Counted from the stretch's first letter, positions 37,998-48,771 are shown. The stretch: DNA of 64,000 bases from Ornithinimicrobium sp. INDO-MA30-4 (GCF_021535045.1 NZ_CP091056.1:1674001-1738000), one strand, 5' to 3'. Notes: generated by a model from the sequence alone, not told the origin. Program-made: numbers and translations.

Positions 37998-38261
37998 TCA
38001 GGAACCGTTCTTGTCCCGGTGGCTACAACCGGGCCAGCAGCACGGGCGCCGCTTGCCCTCGTCAAGTTCTTCGCGGGTCCGGCGGATGCGACGCTCACGC
38101 GTTTTGGCTTGCTAGGCGTCTTCGACCCAACAGATGAACTCGTTGCGGGCCAGTGGCGTGATGTCGAGCCACAACTCCAGCGTGCTCGGGTGAGCTTCTA
38201 GGTCAGCCCGCAGATCATCAGGGAGTTCATGCACTGGTCCGGCCGGGATTTTCGTCGCCAT
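37998..38261 (-). pseudogene. YdeI/OmpD-associated-like small protein with in-frame stop
   Basis: From the ATG at 38261: 'MATKIPAGPVHELPDDLRAD', 'LEAHPSTLELWLDITPLARN', 'EFICWVEDA', then TAG at 38112-38114, then in the same frame 'QAKTRERRIRRTREELDEGK' and 'RRPCCWPGCSHRDKNGS'. The WL-D-x-TPLARNEFICW-x-x-x-AK-x-x-x-TR core is typical of the YdeI family, so the amber codon stands where Lys is expected. It may be a base error (AAG to TAG) or a real lesion beside a decayed neighbour. Confidence 0.6.
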
Positions 38262-38295
38262 GCCTTCGACTCTAGCGCCCAGTCTGGCTCGCGAT

Positions 38296-39030
38296 TCAGA
38301 TCGCGCGTGCGACAAAGACCCATTGCCGCCCAGGTCGATCTGGGGCGTCGCGCACTTCGCTGACGTCAAACCCGGCAACGCCCAAGGCAGCCTCGATCGA
38401 TGACCGTGACCGGAAAGCCAACGTTGAGACGGCGCGGATCTGCTCGCCAGACGACAACTCGTCGATGTTGGTGAACGTCACCAGATCCACTTGAGCACGA
38501 TGTGTCACCTCATCGATCGTGGTGGACGACGAAACCTGGCCATAGTGCCCGGCATCAAACTGATGGGGCAGGCCCTTCTCGCCCCAGGACCGCCAGGCCT
38601 CGACCTCCCGAATCCGCGCCTCAAACACCAGGTGCCCGCCAACATCCAGCGCTGCCCGGCAACGCTGAAGCACTCCGGCCCACTGGTCATCATCGGCAAA
38701 GACCATCGCGGTGTTGGCGGTCATGGTCACGGCATCGACCTTGACCGGCAGCGCATCTTCGAGATAGCCGTGCACCCATCGGGCCCGGTCAGCGCCTGGA
38801 ACACGGCGAGCGCGCTCAATCATTGCCCCAGCAGGCTCAACGCCCACTACTCGATAGCCGCGCTCCAGCAGCATGTGCCCCAATACCCCGGTGCCACAGC
38901 CCACGTCCAGAGCCGAGCGAGCCCCCCAACTCATCAAGCAAGTCGGCATAAATCACCAGATCATCGCGAAACCCCTCTTCGATGTCATAGATCTCAGCAA
39001 TCCTGGGTCATCAAATTCAGAGGTCGGCAC
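38296..39030 (-). CDS. Class I SAM-dependent methyltransferase (frameshifts)
   Basis: About 246 residues. Seen: N-terminal 'SEFDDPGLLEIYDIEEGFRD' (after repair), SAM-binding motif I 'ALDVGCGTGVLGHMLLERGY', acidic loop 'VVGVEPAGAMIERAR', 'DAVTMTANTAMVFADDDQW', and 'ALDVGGHLVFEARI'. Frame breaks near 38991 and in the C-run at about 38927 are one base each. The start is probably the GTG at 39030. The methyl acceptor is unknown. Confidence 0.8.
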
Positions 39031-39049
39031 AGTGCGCGCTCCCATTGGG

Positions 39050-40074
39050 CTAAGCCAGCGTCTGGGTGATCGACGAGCCCGCCGTCCCATTGCGGAGCGT
39101 CGCTTGGGAACCCTCAACCAGTGGCATGAACGGTGCGATGTGACCGACTTCAACATCAGCCACAATCGGGATCTCCAGATCACCGAGGGCATGCCGAACA
39201 GCATCGTGCTGCGACAACTGTTCGCTGCCCGATCCCCTCGTCCGGCCAATGACAACACCGTTTACGCGATCGAACCAACCAGCCAAGCGCAGCCCCAACA
39301 GCCTGCGAGCGACCTCATCCGAGTCTGCTTCGGAAGCTTCCAAGTGGATGATTAACCCATCGGACGCATACCTCTGCGCAAAGGCAGCGACATCGCCATA
39401 CGCCGTGCCGGCCAAATTGGCGACGGTTTCGAGGCATCCACCGATCAGGCGACCGCTCACTTCAACGTCGCCCTCGCCATCCAGTCGCTTCCACTCGTTT
39501 GGCGTGTGCAGCGCGAACTCCGAAAGACTCGGGTGGGCGCGGAAATCATCCCAGCCATGCTCTTTGTATGCCGGGGCTGCCCCTTGCTTAACGGTTGCGC
39601 CTGGCTCAGCGCTCACCATGTCGAGCCAATGCCGTAGCGGCAGCGGCGGATCAAAGGGGTTTCGGCCAGGTTTGACCCATGCAGCGATGCCACGCCCCCA
39701 AGAACCGTCAGCGGAAAAGTCAGTGTCGAGGTGTCTGAGTAACCCACGAGCCAGGTCGGATCAGCCGCTAGCGCCTCAAAGTCGAGCAGGTGCAGCAGGT
39801 CGGTGCCTAAAGCCCCACCCCACGGCGGCACGACAGCCCGCACTGCCGGGTCGGTCATCATCTCCATCAGCTCGGCCGCTCGATCTGCAGCCGGAGCGCT
39901 GGTCACACCCCCGCCGTAGAAGCACTCACCCAGCCTGACCTCATACCCACGCTTTCGCAGTCCCTCCATCGCAAACTCCATGCGCGGGCGGAAAGGTTCG
40001 CCCACACCCGATGATGGCGCGGTCACGCCGATGGTGTCGCCGGGGGCTAACGGTCGCGGAAACTTGATCGCCAT
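39050..40074 (-). CDS. LD-carboxypeptidase / MccF-like S66 peptidase (frameshift)
   Basis: S66 family serine peptidase, about 341 residues. Family members trim the D-Ala from peptidoglycan tetrapeptides or cleave microcin-C-type aminoacyl nucleotides. Seen: 'PLAPGDTIGVTAPSSG', 'PWGGALGTDLLHLLDF', nucleophile Ser in 'TWLVGYSDTSTLTFPL', 'LHGSNLAETPFDPPLP' (after repair at 39656-39659), 'VNGVVIGRTRG' and 'IVADVEVGHIAPFMPLVEGS' with the catalytic His. The long C-terminal half resembles MccF more than LdcA. It starts just upstream of the methyltransferase. Confidence 0.85.
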
Positions 40075-40110
40075 TCCGCCACCCTAGCCATGAGCGGCAA
40101 CCTGGGTGGC

Positions 40111-40769
40111 CTATCGCCGCAGAGCCTTGCGCGCCAGCCAGTTGCCAAAGAACTGCACCAACTGCACGATCACGATGATGGCGATGACCGCTGCCCAGGT
40201 CACGACATAGTCGTACTGGCGATAGCCATACTGGATGGCGAAGTTTCGATGCCGCCACCGCCGATAAATCCAGCAACCGCAGACATGTCGATCACCGCGA
40301 CAATGGCGAACGTATAGCCCAAGATCAGCGGCCCGAGAGCCTCGGGGATCAGCACCGTGAAGATGATCCGCAATGGACTGCACCCCATCGACCGAGCAGC
40401 CTCAATGACGCCCTCGGGCACCGACACCAGGTTTTGCTCCACCAACCGGGAAATACCAAAGGTGGCGGCCAGCGAAATCGCAAAAATGGCTGCCGGGTCA
40501 CCAATTCCCGTGCCCACCACCTCACGAGCCAGCGGCTGGACGGCTGCGATAAAGATGATGAAAGGGATCGGTCGGAAGGTGTTGACCAGCACGTTGAGGA
40601 CGGTGTTGACCGCGCGCTGCTGCAGCACGCCGCCAGCCCTCGTGGTGTACAGCGCGAGCCCAACCAAAAGGCCACCAAGCCCACCAAAAGCAAGTGAGAT
40701 CGAGACGATCTTGAGCGTCTCAAGGACCGCCTGCCAAAACAACGGCTGCAGTTCAAGGAGCGATTCCAT
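40111..40769 (-). CDS. metI: Methionine ABC transporter permease MetI (frameshift)
   Basis: Membrane subunit of the MetNIQ importer for methionine, about 219 residues, five segments. Seen: 'ALFWQAVLETLKIVSISLAF'-like N-terminus ('QPLFWQAVLETLKIVSISLA'), 'VNTFRPIPFIIFIAAVQPLA', 'GIGDPAAIFAISLAATFGIS', 'VPEGVIEAARSMGCSPLRII', 'DMSAVAGFIGGGGIGNFAIQ' (after one base near 40246). The ATG overlaps the metN stop (TGATG). Last gene of metQNI. Confidence 0.92.
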
Positions 40770-41831
40770 CAGGCCACCTCTGTGACTTCTGCGACTGCGC
40801 GAATGGCAGTCAACGCACCCGCGATCTCGGCATCTGAGCCTTGCAGCGCCATCGTCAAATGCCCGAAGGGCCGGCCCTGCACCTCGTTGATCCCACCGAA
40901 AACCAACTCGAACTGGACACCTGCGGCGCCCAACTTTGGAAGACCTCACCTTGGGAGGCGGCACCGTCGGTGAACGAAACGGTCACCAACGTGCCGGTAT
41001 GCCGGTCGCGCAGCATTGCCGCTTCGCCGGCGGTTGGCACGCCCTTCACGACCGTGCCGACAAACTTGCGACTCGCTGCATGTTGCGGGTGAGCAAACAC
41101 GTCAAAGACCTCGCCATGCTCGACCACCCGGCCTGCTTCCATCACCGCCACGTGGGTGGCCAGCGACTGAATCACTTCCATCTCATGCGTGATCAGCACC
41201 ATGGTGATCCCCAGATCGGTGTTGGCTCGGCGCAGCAACTCCAAGACCTCGCTGGTGGTCTCCGGATCCAAGCGCTGGTGGCCTCATCGGCCAGCAGCAA
41301 GGTCGGATTCGGCGCCAACGCCCGCGCAATGCCGACCCGCTGTTTTTGGCCCCCAGAAAGTTGCTCGGGGTAGTTGCTCGCCTTGTCGGCTAGGCCGACA
41401 AAATCAAGCATCTCCTGGGCACGTGCCCGAGCGCTCGCACCAGACATACCCGATTGGCGTAGTGGGAAGGCCACGTTGCCAAGCACCGTGCGCGACGCGA
41501 ACAGGTTGAACTGCTGAAAGATCATCCCGATGTTGCGTCTGGCGACCCGCAACTGCTTGCCGCTCAACGCAGCGATGTCTTGGCCGTCGACCAGGATCTG
41601 GCCCTCGTTGATGGGCTCCAGAGCATTGATGAGCCGGACTAGCGTGGACTTGCCGGCACCCGAATAGCCGATCACTCCGCACATCACCAGCGGCAACATC
41701 AAGTGACACATCGTCGACCGCGAGCACACTGGTCGATGTGCGACGCTGGGCAGCAAACCTCTTCGTGACGCCACGAAGACTCACGAGGGTTGGTGATCGC
41801 CGACGGCTTCGTTGTGGTTGACGAGAGCCAT
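40769..41831 (-). CDS. metN: Methionine ABC transporter ATPase MetN (four frameshifts)
   Basis: About 354 residues. Seen: Walker A '[18 protein letters not shown]', '[20 protein letters not shown]', signature '[19 protein letters not shown]', Walker B '[20 protein letters not shown]', '[20 protein letters not shown]', and the NIL/ACT-like C-terminal domain '[20 protein letters not shown]' which senses methionine and inhibits transport. Bases are missing near 41786, 41683, 41274 and 40936. I start at the ATG at 41831, 6 bp after the metQ stop; a GTG at 41784 is the alternative. Confidence 0.9.
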
Positions 41832-41837
41832 CGGCGC

Positions 41838-42756
41838 TTAGCCCTGAGCCGCGTTGTCGGCCTCGGTCTGAGCAAGGCTGTCGACCAGTTCATCGACCGG
41901 AGTGGTCAACATCACCGCAGTGCCGCCGGAGTTTTCGACAACTCCTGCCTGCACTTCATCGTTGCTCTGATAGAGCTCAACCAACTTGAGGTATGTCTCG
42001 TTGTCGACATCGTCAGCGTTGGAGGCCCAGACGTTGATGTAGCCCTGAGCAGCCGGGTCCGTCGGGTCATCCGAGGCCAGGATGTCATCGCCAGTCAAGC
42101 CCGCCTTGTCCGCGAAGTCGTTGTTGATCACACCGCCAGCGACATCAGGCAAGGAAGTCGCCACCAATGCAGGGTCGAGTTCGGTGACCTCGACCTTGGA
42201 GTCATCAGCGATGATGTCGGCGGGAGTTGAGTAGGAGAGCCACCGCCCTCGAGGGCGATAAGCCCGGCAGACTGGAGCACCAAAGGGCACGAGCCCGGTT
42301 TGACGGGTCGCTGGGAATCGCAATCTCGGCGCCGTCCGGGATGGCTTCGACGGAGTCATACTGTGTCGAATACAGCGGAAGCGGGTAAATCGCGGTCGAA
42401 CCGATCGGCTGCAGGTCGGCTTCGGCCGTGACGTTGTATTCGGCCAAGTAGACGATGTGCTGGAACTGGTTGAGGTCGATCTCGTTCTCGGAAAGTGCCG
42501 GGTTGGGCTGGTTGTAGTCGGCAAAGTCCACGATCTCGACCGAAATGCCTTCAGCCTCGGCGGCATCGGTGAAAGTCGCCCAATACGGATCTGAAGCACC
42601 CACGACACCGACCGTGACCGGATTGTCCGCCGTGCCTTCTGCTGCGGTGTCGTCTGTCGAGGTGCCACCGCAAGCTGTGACCATCGCCATCACGGGGACT
42701 CCAACGGTGGCAGCCACCAACGAGCGACGGAAAATTGGGCGACGAACAGCAAACAT
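41838..42756 (-). CDS. metQ: Methionine-binding lipoprotein MetQ (frameshifts)
   Basis: Substrate-binding lipoprotein of MetNIQ (NlpA family), about 306 residues. Seen: signal peptide with 'VPVMAMVTAC' (lipobox Cys about 29), 'NPVTVGVVGASDPYWATFTD', 'IDLNQFQHIVYLAEYN', 'GSTAIYPLPLYSTQYDSVEA', 'PDGAEIAIPSDPSNRARAL', then after two frame repairs between 42225 and 42285 'QSAGLIALEGGGS', 'DVAGGVINNDFADKAGL' and 'QAGVVENSGGTAVML'. I start at the ATG at 42756, which begins the signal peptide. First gene of the operon. Confidence 0.9.
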
Positions 42757-43197
42757 GACGATCCTCTCGGTAGTGCCTGCCCGCCGTTGAGTTGTTGGCA
42801 CGCTTGTCTCTCCCCGTTGATGAGGCAAAGCGCGCCGGGCGGTGTCAGGCATAAACGAGTCTAGGCGCAGATTATGCGTTCACTTGACAATTACTAGCGG
42901 ATTAGACGCATTGGTAACGATATAATCGGCATCTTCCAGCAGATACTTCGTCATCAACGTCACTCCCCGCACGATCAACTAGGGGCCAAGCGCCAATCCG
43001 TAGGAGATTTTTGCGACCGGGAGCACTCCGCCGAAGGGCTCGTGCAGTCTCGAACCAATGCACTGAATGATTCTGTTGGGGCACAAAGGTATTCATTTAC
43101 CGGCACCAAAAGCCCACTCATACCTTCTCTTTTCCATGGTGCATATGGCTGCACGGAGCAGTATTCACCCACGGCCAACGCCCAGAATGGAGTTCTC
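42757..43197. promoter_or_regulatory. Divergent promoter region between metQ and the alkyl sulfatase gene
   Basis: 441 bp without a credible gene. It must hold both promoters. On the plus strand TTGACA (42894-42899) and TATAAT (42921-42926) are good hexamers, but their 21-bp spacing is long. On the minus strand CATAAT about 120 bp before metQ is a possible -10. Two similar blocks, GCGTCTAATCCGC and CGCATAATCTGCG (minus strand), could be an operator pair. I did not find a recognisable SAM riboswitch. Confidence 0.4.
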
Positions 43198-45068
43198 GTG
43201 AGCAGCCACAAGAACGCAACCCAGCCGATTGTCGACAGCAACAACGCCCTTCTGGACTCTTTGCCCTTCGACAACACCCAGGATTTCGAGGACGCTGACC
43301 GCGGGTTCGTCGCAGCACTTGAGCCAGGCGTTGTCCGCAACGCCGACGGGCAGGTCGTGTGGGACAACGACACCTATGCCTTCCTTGACGGAGATGCCCC
43401 AGACACCGTTAACCCCAGCCTTTGGCGGCAGTCAAGCTCGTTGCCAGGCAAGGCCTCTACGAAGTCGTTGAGGGCATTTATCAGGTCCGTGGGTTTGACC
43501 TGTCGAATGTGACTTTCATCGAAGGCCACTCGGGCATCATCGTCATTGACCCGCTGATCTCGACTGAAACGGCTGCTGCTGCCCTCGCGCTCTATCGCCA
43601 GCACCGCGGAGACCGTGAGGTCCGTGCGCTGATCTATACGCACAGCCATATCGACCACTTGGGGGCGTCTTCGGTGTCGCTTCTCAAGATGACGTCGACG
43701 CGGGGCGCATTCAGATTATTGCTCCCGAGGGCCTCGTTGAAGAAGCCGTGGCCGAGAACGTGTTCGCTGGCACCGCCATGGGCCGACGTGCTGGCTATAT
43801 GTATGGGGCCGCGCTTGAGCGGAGCCCGCAGGGAGCAGTCGGGGCAGGCTTGGGGCAAACCACCTCCACTGGGCAGGCCGGCTTGATCGTCCCCACGCTC
43901 GACATCAGCACCACGGGCGAAAACCACACCATTGATGGCGTGGAGATCGAATTTCAGATGGCGCCCGGCACCGAGGCCCCCTGTGAGATGCACTTCTACT
44001 TCCCCCGAGTTCCGCGCACTGTGCATGGCCGAGAATGCCACGCATACCTTGCACAACGTGCTCACACTTCGTGGTGCAGTTGTCCGCGATCCACATGTCT
44101 GGTCTGCCTACCTCACCGAAGCGATTGCGACTTTCAGCGGCCGCACCGATGTCGCTTTCGCATCCCACCATTGGCCGACGTGGGGTCAGGACCGGGTCGA
44201 TACCTTCCTGTCCACCCAGCGCGACCTCTACGCCTATCTGCATGACCAGACGCTTCGGCTGGCCAACCAAGGCCACACCGGCAGTGAAATTGCCGAGATG
44301 TTCACCCTCTCGCCGGCGCTAGAGCAGGCTTGGAACGCACATGGCTATTACGGATCGGTCAGCCACAACGTCAAGGCGATCTATCAACGCTATCTCGGCT
44401 GGTTTGATGGCAACCCTGCACGCCTGTGGCCACACCCGCCGGCCGAGCTTTCCTCGCGCTATGTCGAGGCGATCGGTGGCCTCGACCGTGTCGTGGGGCT
44501 AGCCCAGACCGCCTTTGACGCCGGCGATTTCCGGTGGGCCGCCACCTTGCTCGATCACGCGATCTTCACCAATGAACACCATCAGGCTGCCCGTGATCTG
44601 TATGCCGACACGTTGGAGCAGCTCGGCTATGGGTCGGAAAATGGCAGTTGGCGAAACTTCTTCCTCTCCGGATCCACTGAGCTGCGCGGCAGCAACTTTG
44701 GCACGCCCACGAAGACGGATGCGCCAGCCATCATGGCTCAACTCAGCGCCACGCAACTTTTTGACGCGATTGCGGTAGCGGTGAACGGGCCAGCGGCTTG
44801 GAATCTTGATCTCGTGTTGGACATCACGATTTTGGATACCGAAACCAACTATCGGGTGACGCTGCGCAATGGCGTTTTGGTCTACCTCGAGCAGGAAGCC
44901 CGCGAGGACGCGGCTGCGACCATTCGGCTGCAGAAGTCGCGCCTCCTCGCCCTCGTTGCTGGCGACGCCACCTCCCCCGGCATTGACGCCGAAGGAGACG
45001 ATTCACTCTCGCAACTGATGTCTGTGCTTGACCCGGGTGACGACAACTTCAACATCGTCACTCCCTAG
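43198..45068 (+). CDS. SdsA/BDS1-like alkyl sulfatase (three frameshifts)
   Basis: Metallo-beta-lactamase-fold alkyl sulfatase of about 623 residues that hydrolyses alkyl sulfates such as SDS to alcohol and sulfate. Seen: 'GLYEVVEGIYQVRGFDLSNV', metal motif 'YTHSHIDHFGGVFGV' (after repair), 'CMAENATHTLHNVLTLRGA', 'SHHWPTWGQDRVDTFL', 'LWPHPPAELSSRYVEAIGG', the helical dimer region, and a C-terminal SCP2-like domain ending 'LDPGDDNFNIVTP'. Bases: one missing near 43436, one missing near 43663, one extra C near 44005. No signal peptide, so probably cytoplasmic. GTG start with ggag before it. Divergent from metQNI. Confidence 0.9.
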
Positions 45069-45108
45069 GCGCCGAGCAGCGGCTGGCGGCCAGGGAAACT
45101 CATCACCT

Positions 45109-45585
45109 TTAGGCGGTATCTTCCTCGGCCGCGAGCTTGAGTTTGCGCAACGTTTCAACAATCCCGGCACGGTTCTTGGTCGGGAAGTTTGCCTTCTCCA
45201 ACATCTTCGCGGGCAAGCCTTTATAGCGGGAGTAGTCGAAAGACTCCGTCACGACCGTTTCGCTTTCCCCAATAGGACGCAGTTCATAGCGCCAGCGGTG
45301 CCCGCCAAAGTGGCGCCAAGCTATCAGGGTTCCCTCTTCGAATTCCACCACTCGGTTGCTGATCTTGTAGGGCACGCCAAACATTTTCATTTGCGCGCCG
45401 AACTCCGCCCCACGGCTTAACCGCTCGGGCCCCAGGGTGACCGACTTCACCGTGCCTGACCCATCAATGCGCGAATGCTGACGCGGGTCAGCCACGATGT
45501 TGAAAATCGCGGACGCCGGGGCGTTGATCACCATCGACTCGGACACAATCTGCTCTGCTGGGCTAGTCAATTGCCTCATCCTCAC
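45109..45585 (-). CDS. SRPBCC (START-like) polyketide-cyclase-type protein
   Basis: Intact 158-residue SRPBCC-fold protein, a helix-grip pocket that binds hydrophobic ligands. Seen: 'SESMVINAPASAIFNIVADP', 'HSRIDGSGTVKSVTLGP', 'LIAWRHFGGHRWRYELRPIG' and 'VTESFDYSRYKGLPAKMLE'. No ligand can be predicted. A second ATG two codons inside is possible. It follows the thioesterase gene by 30 bp on the same strand and is convergent with the alkyl sulfatase gene. Confidence 0.8.
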   Translation of the reverse strand: MRMRQLTSPAEQIVSESMVINAPASAIFNIVADPRQHSRIDGSGTVKSVTLGPERLSRGAEFGAQMKMFGVPYKISNRVVEFEEGTLIAWRHFGGHRWRYELRPIGESETVVTESFDYSRYKGLPAKMLEKANFPTKNRAGIVETLRKLKLAAEEDTA

Positions 45586-45615
45586 TGTTCGTTGGTGTTT
45601 AGACCTTACGCTCGC

Positions 45616-46210
45616 TTAGTGGGTGGCCTCGTCGCTGGCGGGCACAACCGGTGCAACCTCTTTCCACACGCTCGGTGCGTCGCTACGGGTTGAGGGCAAC
45701 CGGGTTGCCTCAGCCCACTGCACCGCCCACTCGGGCACGACAGGGATCGCCGTGCCTGGCTCCACGCCCAACATGTCCAGCAACTCAGCCATCATCACCG
45801 TGCCGCCGCTCTTGCGGATAAACCGGGCCCGGACGAACGCTTGAGCATAGATTTCGCCATCGACAACAAACCGCTGCTCCATGTATGCGCCACGCTCGTC
45901 AAACCCAGCAACTCGCGTCTCCAACACATACTTTTGAAGGGGCTGAGTGACTTACGAAAAGTCATCGATTCCTGAGCCGCCACCGGGTAAACCCCGTGTG
46001 GCTTGAGCGCGTTGGCCATCCCGGACCTGATCATCAAGTCGACTCGGCCCAAGTCCATGATCGAAAAATAGATTCCGTTGTTCATGTGGCCGAGGGCATC
46101 AAGGTCAGTTGGTCGCACCCACAGGTTTAACCGGCCGACATCGAGAAGCCCACACGAGGCTCCACGAGAGGCCTTAATCGAGAGCAACAGCAACTGCAAA
46201 AACGATTCAT
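45616..46210 (-). CDS. Acyl-CoA/acyl-ACP thioesterase, hot-dog fold (two frameshifts)
   Basis: About 198 residues. Seen: 'NLWVRPTDLDALGHMNNGIY' with the Asp/His/Asn of 4HBT-like thioesterases, 'FSIMDLGRVDLMIRSGM', 'AAQESMTFRKSLSPFQKY' and 'ARFIRKSGGTVMMAELLDML'. A T is missing right after the start (46203-46207) and another base near 45935. With the first repaired the ATG at 46210 begins 'MNRFLQLLLLSIKA' and overlaps the upstream gene's stop (ATGA). It probably hydrolyses a fatty or aromatic acyl thioester. Confidence 0.78.
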
Positions 46211-47101
46211 GGTGCGGTGTAAACCTCTATCTCGGCGGCACCGGTGTTTCCGCCGGTGGTGGTGTCGGCAGCAAAGGTGACCTCTTGGCCCATAGCGCTC
46301 AACTCCTCGACGGCCAACCCCTGGCCAACTTCGAATGGCCCAAACTCTTCGCCGTCAACACTGACCGTATAACTCTCAACGACTGCGGTGCCATCGCTCA
46401 TCGAGCGGGTCCGATAGCCCACACCCACGATGTCCGTCGAGGCTCCAAGATCAATGGTGATGCTGGCATCGTCGCCGTCGCCATCGGTCGACCATTCGCT
46501 AGTCGGGTTGCCATCGATCGCTAAAGCTCCGGCAAAGTCCTCGGAGAACTCTGAACTGACCTCGACGACCGTTGCATCAAGCGCGGCGTTCGGCCCCAAC
46601 TCATCGGTTTCTGCTGCGACCGGAGTCGTGAAGGTGTACATCTGACTTTGATAAAGATTGCCGTCGATACCGGTGCCCTGTAGCCGATAGAAGTATTCGG
46701 TGTCAGGCTGGAGCCCCTCAAGCAAGGGCATGTGCTCTGTGCACGCCGCCTGCCATATCGGAGTCGGTGGCGATAAGGCCCAACTCTTCGGTCTCGCCGA
46801 AGACAATAGCGCAAGCCATATCGATAGTGGTCGTGAGCGGCATCGTCGCGAAGGTGCCACTGGGATCGATGTTGAAAACCGGATCCGCCTCAACCACGTC
46901 TTCGGCGGGAAGAACCCTGGCCTGAGCCGGGGCGGAGGATATGTCTGCGGTGCTGCCGTCATCCGATCCCACAGAAGCGTCGTCACCGGAACAGGCCGTG
47001 AGGCCCAGGACGGCAATAGCCGCCAGTCCCCCTACGTGCTGTGTTGCCTTGCGCGCTGGTGTGGCGCGAGTCGTGCCGACTGCTGTTCGCTGGCGTCCCA
47101 T
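46207..47101 (-). CDS. Secreted lipoprotein with F5/8 type C (discoidin) domain (frameshift)
   Basis: About 298 residues. Seen: signal peptide 'LAAIAVLGLTAC' (lipobox Cys about 37), an acidic Ser/Asp linker, a fibronectin-III-like segment 'MPLLEGLQPDTEYFYRLQGT', and a C-terminal discoidin-type domain 'ALDATVVEVSSEFSEDFAGA', 'AIDGNPTSEWSTDGDGDDAS', 'ITIDLGASTDIVGVGYRTRS'. This fold usually binds carbohydrate or lipid on the cell surface. One frame break near 46743. Downstream of the flavoprotein gene on the same strand. Confidence 0.75.
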
Positions 47102-47153
47102 ACCTACACACTACGAGGCAGGTCCGACAGTAGCTCGGATAACTACGCGGCAC

Positions 47154-48408
47154 TCAACTAAATGGCGGTCGCGCGTCGACCTTGACCGACGCTTTGCCCG
47201 CCCAACGCCATACTTGCGCCGCAGCATCCCGGTCTTCGTCAGTGATCAAGTTGCCCATCCAGCGCAGCGCCAACATCATCATCCAGTTGGAGCGCATGCC
47301 GATCGGGCCAACAGCCGGGAGCAGGCGCGGGATGGTGACGAGACCGGCCAATCGACGAGCGATCGAGAACGCCTCGCCGTAGTGATCTGTGAGCAGTTGT
47401 GGCCAGGCATGATCCAGCGATCCACCCTCATGGATCAACTCAGCCACCATTCGGCCAGTCTCCATGCCGTAGTCGATACCTTCACCGTTCAGCGGGTTCA
47501 CACATCCAGCCGAGTCGCCAATCAGGGCCCAGTTGGGTCCAGCGACACCCGAGACTGCACCACCCATGGGCAGCATCGCTGACTTGGGCGCCTGCAGATC
47601 GCCAGACAGCTTGAAGTCGTCCTTACGCTGGTCAGCGTAGAACTGCATCAAGGGACGCAACTGCACATTCGCCGGCCGCTTGAGAGTTGCCAACGTGCCA
47701 ACACCGACGTTCACCTGTCCGCCACCTAGCGGGAAGATCCAGCCATACCCACTCAGCAGCTCACCTTCTAAGCCGCGCAGCTCCAGGTGCGAGCTGATCC
47801 ACGGGTCTTCGGAGCACTCAGACAACAAATATGAGCGAGCAGCAACCCCATAAACCGTGTCGCGGTGCCACTCGCGGCCCAGTAGCCGGCCAAGTTGTGA
47901 GCGGACCCCGTCCGCAACGATCAACTGCTGGCAGCGGACCGACTTGCGCTCCCCCTCATGGTCAAAAACGATTCCCTCAACCTTGTCGCCATCCCACAGC
48001 ACCTCGACTGCGCGTGCACCCTCAGCCCCTTGAGCACCCGACTCCAACGCCTCGGCGCGAATCCGGTCATCCAACTCGGTTCGCGGCACTGCCGACCCGG
48101 TCTTGGGCAGGTTGCCATCGGGCCACTCCAGCTCAAGCACCTGGCCAAATCCGTGCGCCCGTAGACCCTTGTTGACCACGTGATCATTGGTCCACTCCTT
48201 GAGCCCCAGCCGGTCCAACTCGGCAATCGCACGCGGCGTCAGACCATCGCCACAACTCTTGTCGCGAGGAAAAACAGCAGCATCCGCCAACACGACATCG
48301 TGGCCCATACGCGCAGCCCAAGCCGCAGCGGCAGAGCCCGGCGGGGCCAGCTCCAACGACCAAAATCTCTGCCTTGGCGGGTAACGAGGAGAAGTTCACA
48401 TCAGCCAT
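47154..48408 (-). CDS. Geranylgeranyl-reductase-family flavoprotein (frameshift)
   Basis: FAD-dependent oxidoreductase of about 418 residues. Seen: dinucleotide motif 'EILVVGAGPAG', then after removing one extra base near 48341 'SAAAAWAARMGHDVVLADAA', 'FPRDKSCGDGLTPRAIAELD', 'GWIFPLGGGQVNVGVGTLA', and the GD motif 'WALIGDSAGCVNPLNGEGID'. The C-G-D-G-L-T-P and G-x-x-x-P signatures are those of geranylgeranyl reductases, which in actinobacteria saturate menaquinone or other prenyl chains. The substrate is inferred, not shown. Confidence 0.88.
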
Positions 48409-48420
48409 TGTCCCAGAATC

Positions 48421-48459
48421 ACGAAGTGCGCCGACCCTCAGGGGTACGGCGCACTTCGT
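48421..48459 (-). terminator. Perfect 13-bp hairpin between two minus-strand genes
   Basis: ACGAAGTGCGCCG (48421-48433) pairs with CGGCGCACTTCGT (48447-48459); the 13-base loop can pair further (ACCC with GGGT). It lies 18 bp beyond the stop of the gene at 48478-48771 and 12 bp before the flavoprotein start. No T-run, so perhaps an actinobacterial-type I-shaped terminator. Confidence 0.65.
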
Positions 48460-48477
48460 GTCAGGATGGGAAGGAAG

Positions 48478-48771
48478 TTAGATGAGGTGCCCCTGCTCAC
48501 CATCGTCGTCTCGCTGGTTGGCCTTGGCTTCAGCGTCGCGCTCGTTCATCTCGCGGATAAACTCGATGAAGTAGGTCCAACGGCCACGAGCCTCATTGAG
48601 GTCATGCTGAGGCAGGTCCAGGTCAATCCCCGTATGGGCGACCGTGCGACGGTTGCGCAACTCGCCGCGGATGTCGCGCAGGGTCCGCTCGGCGTCGACC
48701 AGCATCTGCTCCAGGACATCTTCGGGCAAGGCATCGAGGTCGGGGTGGGCAAAATTCTGTTGCTCAATCAT
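48478..48771 (-). CDS. Small helical conserved protein
   Basis: Intact 97-residue protein, almost all charged helix: 'DLDALPEDVLEQMLVDAERT', 'LRDIRGELRNRRTVAHTG', 'LNEARGRWTYFIEFIREMNE'. No membrane segment. The pattern suggests a coiled coil at residues 12-40. I do not recognise a family. It starts 27 bp after the stop of the nptA-like gene and is followed by a strong hairpin. Confidence 0.55.
   Translation of the reverse strand: MIEQQNFAHPDLDALPEDVLEQMLVDAERTLRDIRGELRNRRTVAHTGIDLDLPQHDLNEARGRWTYFIEFIREMNERDAEAKANQRDDDGEQGHLI

Noticed and set aside
42757-42900. Possible SAM riboswitch upstream of metQ
   Set aside because: I looked for SAM-I and SAM-IV core motifs and found only a vague resemblance near the start (GTGCCAAC and CACTACCGAGAGG), without the conserved helices.
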